A DNA stretch of 5,810 nucleotides from Gammaproteobacteria bacterium GWE2_37_16 (GTDB lineage Bacteria; Pseudomonadota; Gammaproteobacteria; UBA9339). The first letter of the stretch is position 1. Each line of letters begins with the position of its first letter. This document shows, piece after piece, positions 5,612-5,810 of the stretch. The notes under the pieces are model-generated. The model made no database searches. It saw only the letters and a program-made list of their open reading frames with translations, and had not been told where the DNA came from. Location of the stretch: positions 1 through 5,810 of the forward strand of contig MGXG01000096.1 in NCBI GenBank assembly GCA_001801285.1, read 5' to 3'. Position numbers and translations under genes: made by a program.

Positions 5612-5810
5612 ATGACTAATCTACAACAAAATGAAGCCAACAAGGTAAGTACCTTGGATTTTTTTTTAAAAAACCTTTGGGAAAATCGTACACAAGGCAT
5701 TGAACTGCCTCCTTCCAATATTTTTAGCGCTGTTAACGACGAAATCATATCCTACCTTTTAAATTTATATCCTTTTTTGCAAATAGTGAATACTAACGCC
5801 TTATTTCTTG
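5612..5810 (+). CDS. Unrecognised protein, N-terminal 66 residues only (runs off window)
   Basis: An open frame starts at ATG 5612 and stays open to the window edge. An in-frame TAA at 5597-5599 makes this the first usable ATG. The visible part starts MTNLQQNEANKVSTLDFFLK and continues with a mostly polar stretch including ELPPSNIF at 31-38, then a more hydrophobic helix-like part with SYLLNLYPFLQIV at 47-59. There is no signal peptide and no motif I recognise. It is divergent from uvrA. It is not the single-stranded DNA-binding protein gene (ssb) often found divergent from uvrA in enterobacteria. The Shine-Dalgarno sequence is poor (AAAG 2 bases before ATG). Support for coding is the 66 open codons in AT-rich DNA and sensible residue composition; function is unknown. 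Confidence 0.6.
   Translation, partial: MTNLQQNEANKVSTLDFFLKNLWENRTQGIELPPSNIFSAVNDEIISYLLNLYPFLQIVNTNALFL

Noticed and set aside
1..5810. A new defence, toxin-antitoxin or biosynthetic system
   Set aside because: The genes seen are housekeeping (lolD, the Lol permease, uvrA), one ComEA-like protein and one unidentified fragment; nothing supports a novel multi-gene system. tRNA and rRNA genes were also looked for and not seen.

Overview
The window reads as an AT-rich gammaproteobacterial chromosome segment. The UvrA, LolD and LolC/E-type proteins all follow the Escherichia coli family patterns closely. The low GC content, repeat-rich intergenic gaps and apparent single-permease Lol arrangement would fit a Legionellales-like or similar intracellular or aquatic lineage. 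That placement is an inference, not a demonstration.

Layout, left to right. Positions 1-400 (minus) hold the N-terminal half of lolD, the ATPase of the lipoprotein-releasing ABC transporter, cut by the window edge. Positions 401-664 are a gene-free gap with a 144-bp MITE-like insertion (455-598) that contains an inverted pair of REP hairpins, next to a possible intrinsic terminator (601-620). Positions 665-1912 (minus) encode the Lol permease, which mixes LolC-like and LolE-like features (LolF-type). A second REP pair (1925-2014) fills the gap before a small secreted ComEA-like helix-hairpin-helix protein (2021-2419, minus). A third, compact REP pair (2533-2572) lies between that gene and a complete uvrA (2586-5423, minus). 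After a 188-bp divergent intergenic region, an unrecognised gene starts on the plus strand at 5612 and runs off the right edge.

How it works together. The permease and LolD should form the inner-membrane machine that extracts mature lipoproteins and hands them to LolA. They are separated here by the MITE and a possible terminator, so their co-transcription is open to question. UvrA is the damage-recognition ATPase of nucleotide excision repair and appears to have its own promoter. The ComEA-like protein may bind DNA in the periplasm, but its hairpins are degenerate. Every gap between the consecutive minus-strand genes carries one inverted pair of GTAG-headed REP elements. This recurring BIME-like architecture, one copy nested in a MITE with IS903-like ends, is the most distinctive feature of the window. 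No wholly new multi-gene system is visible.
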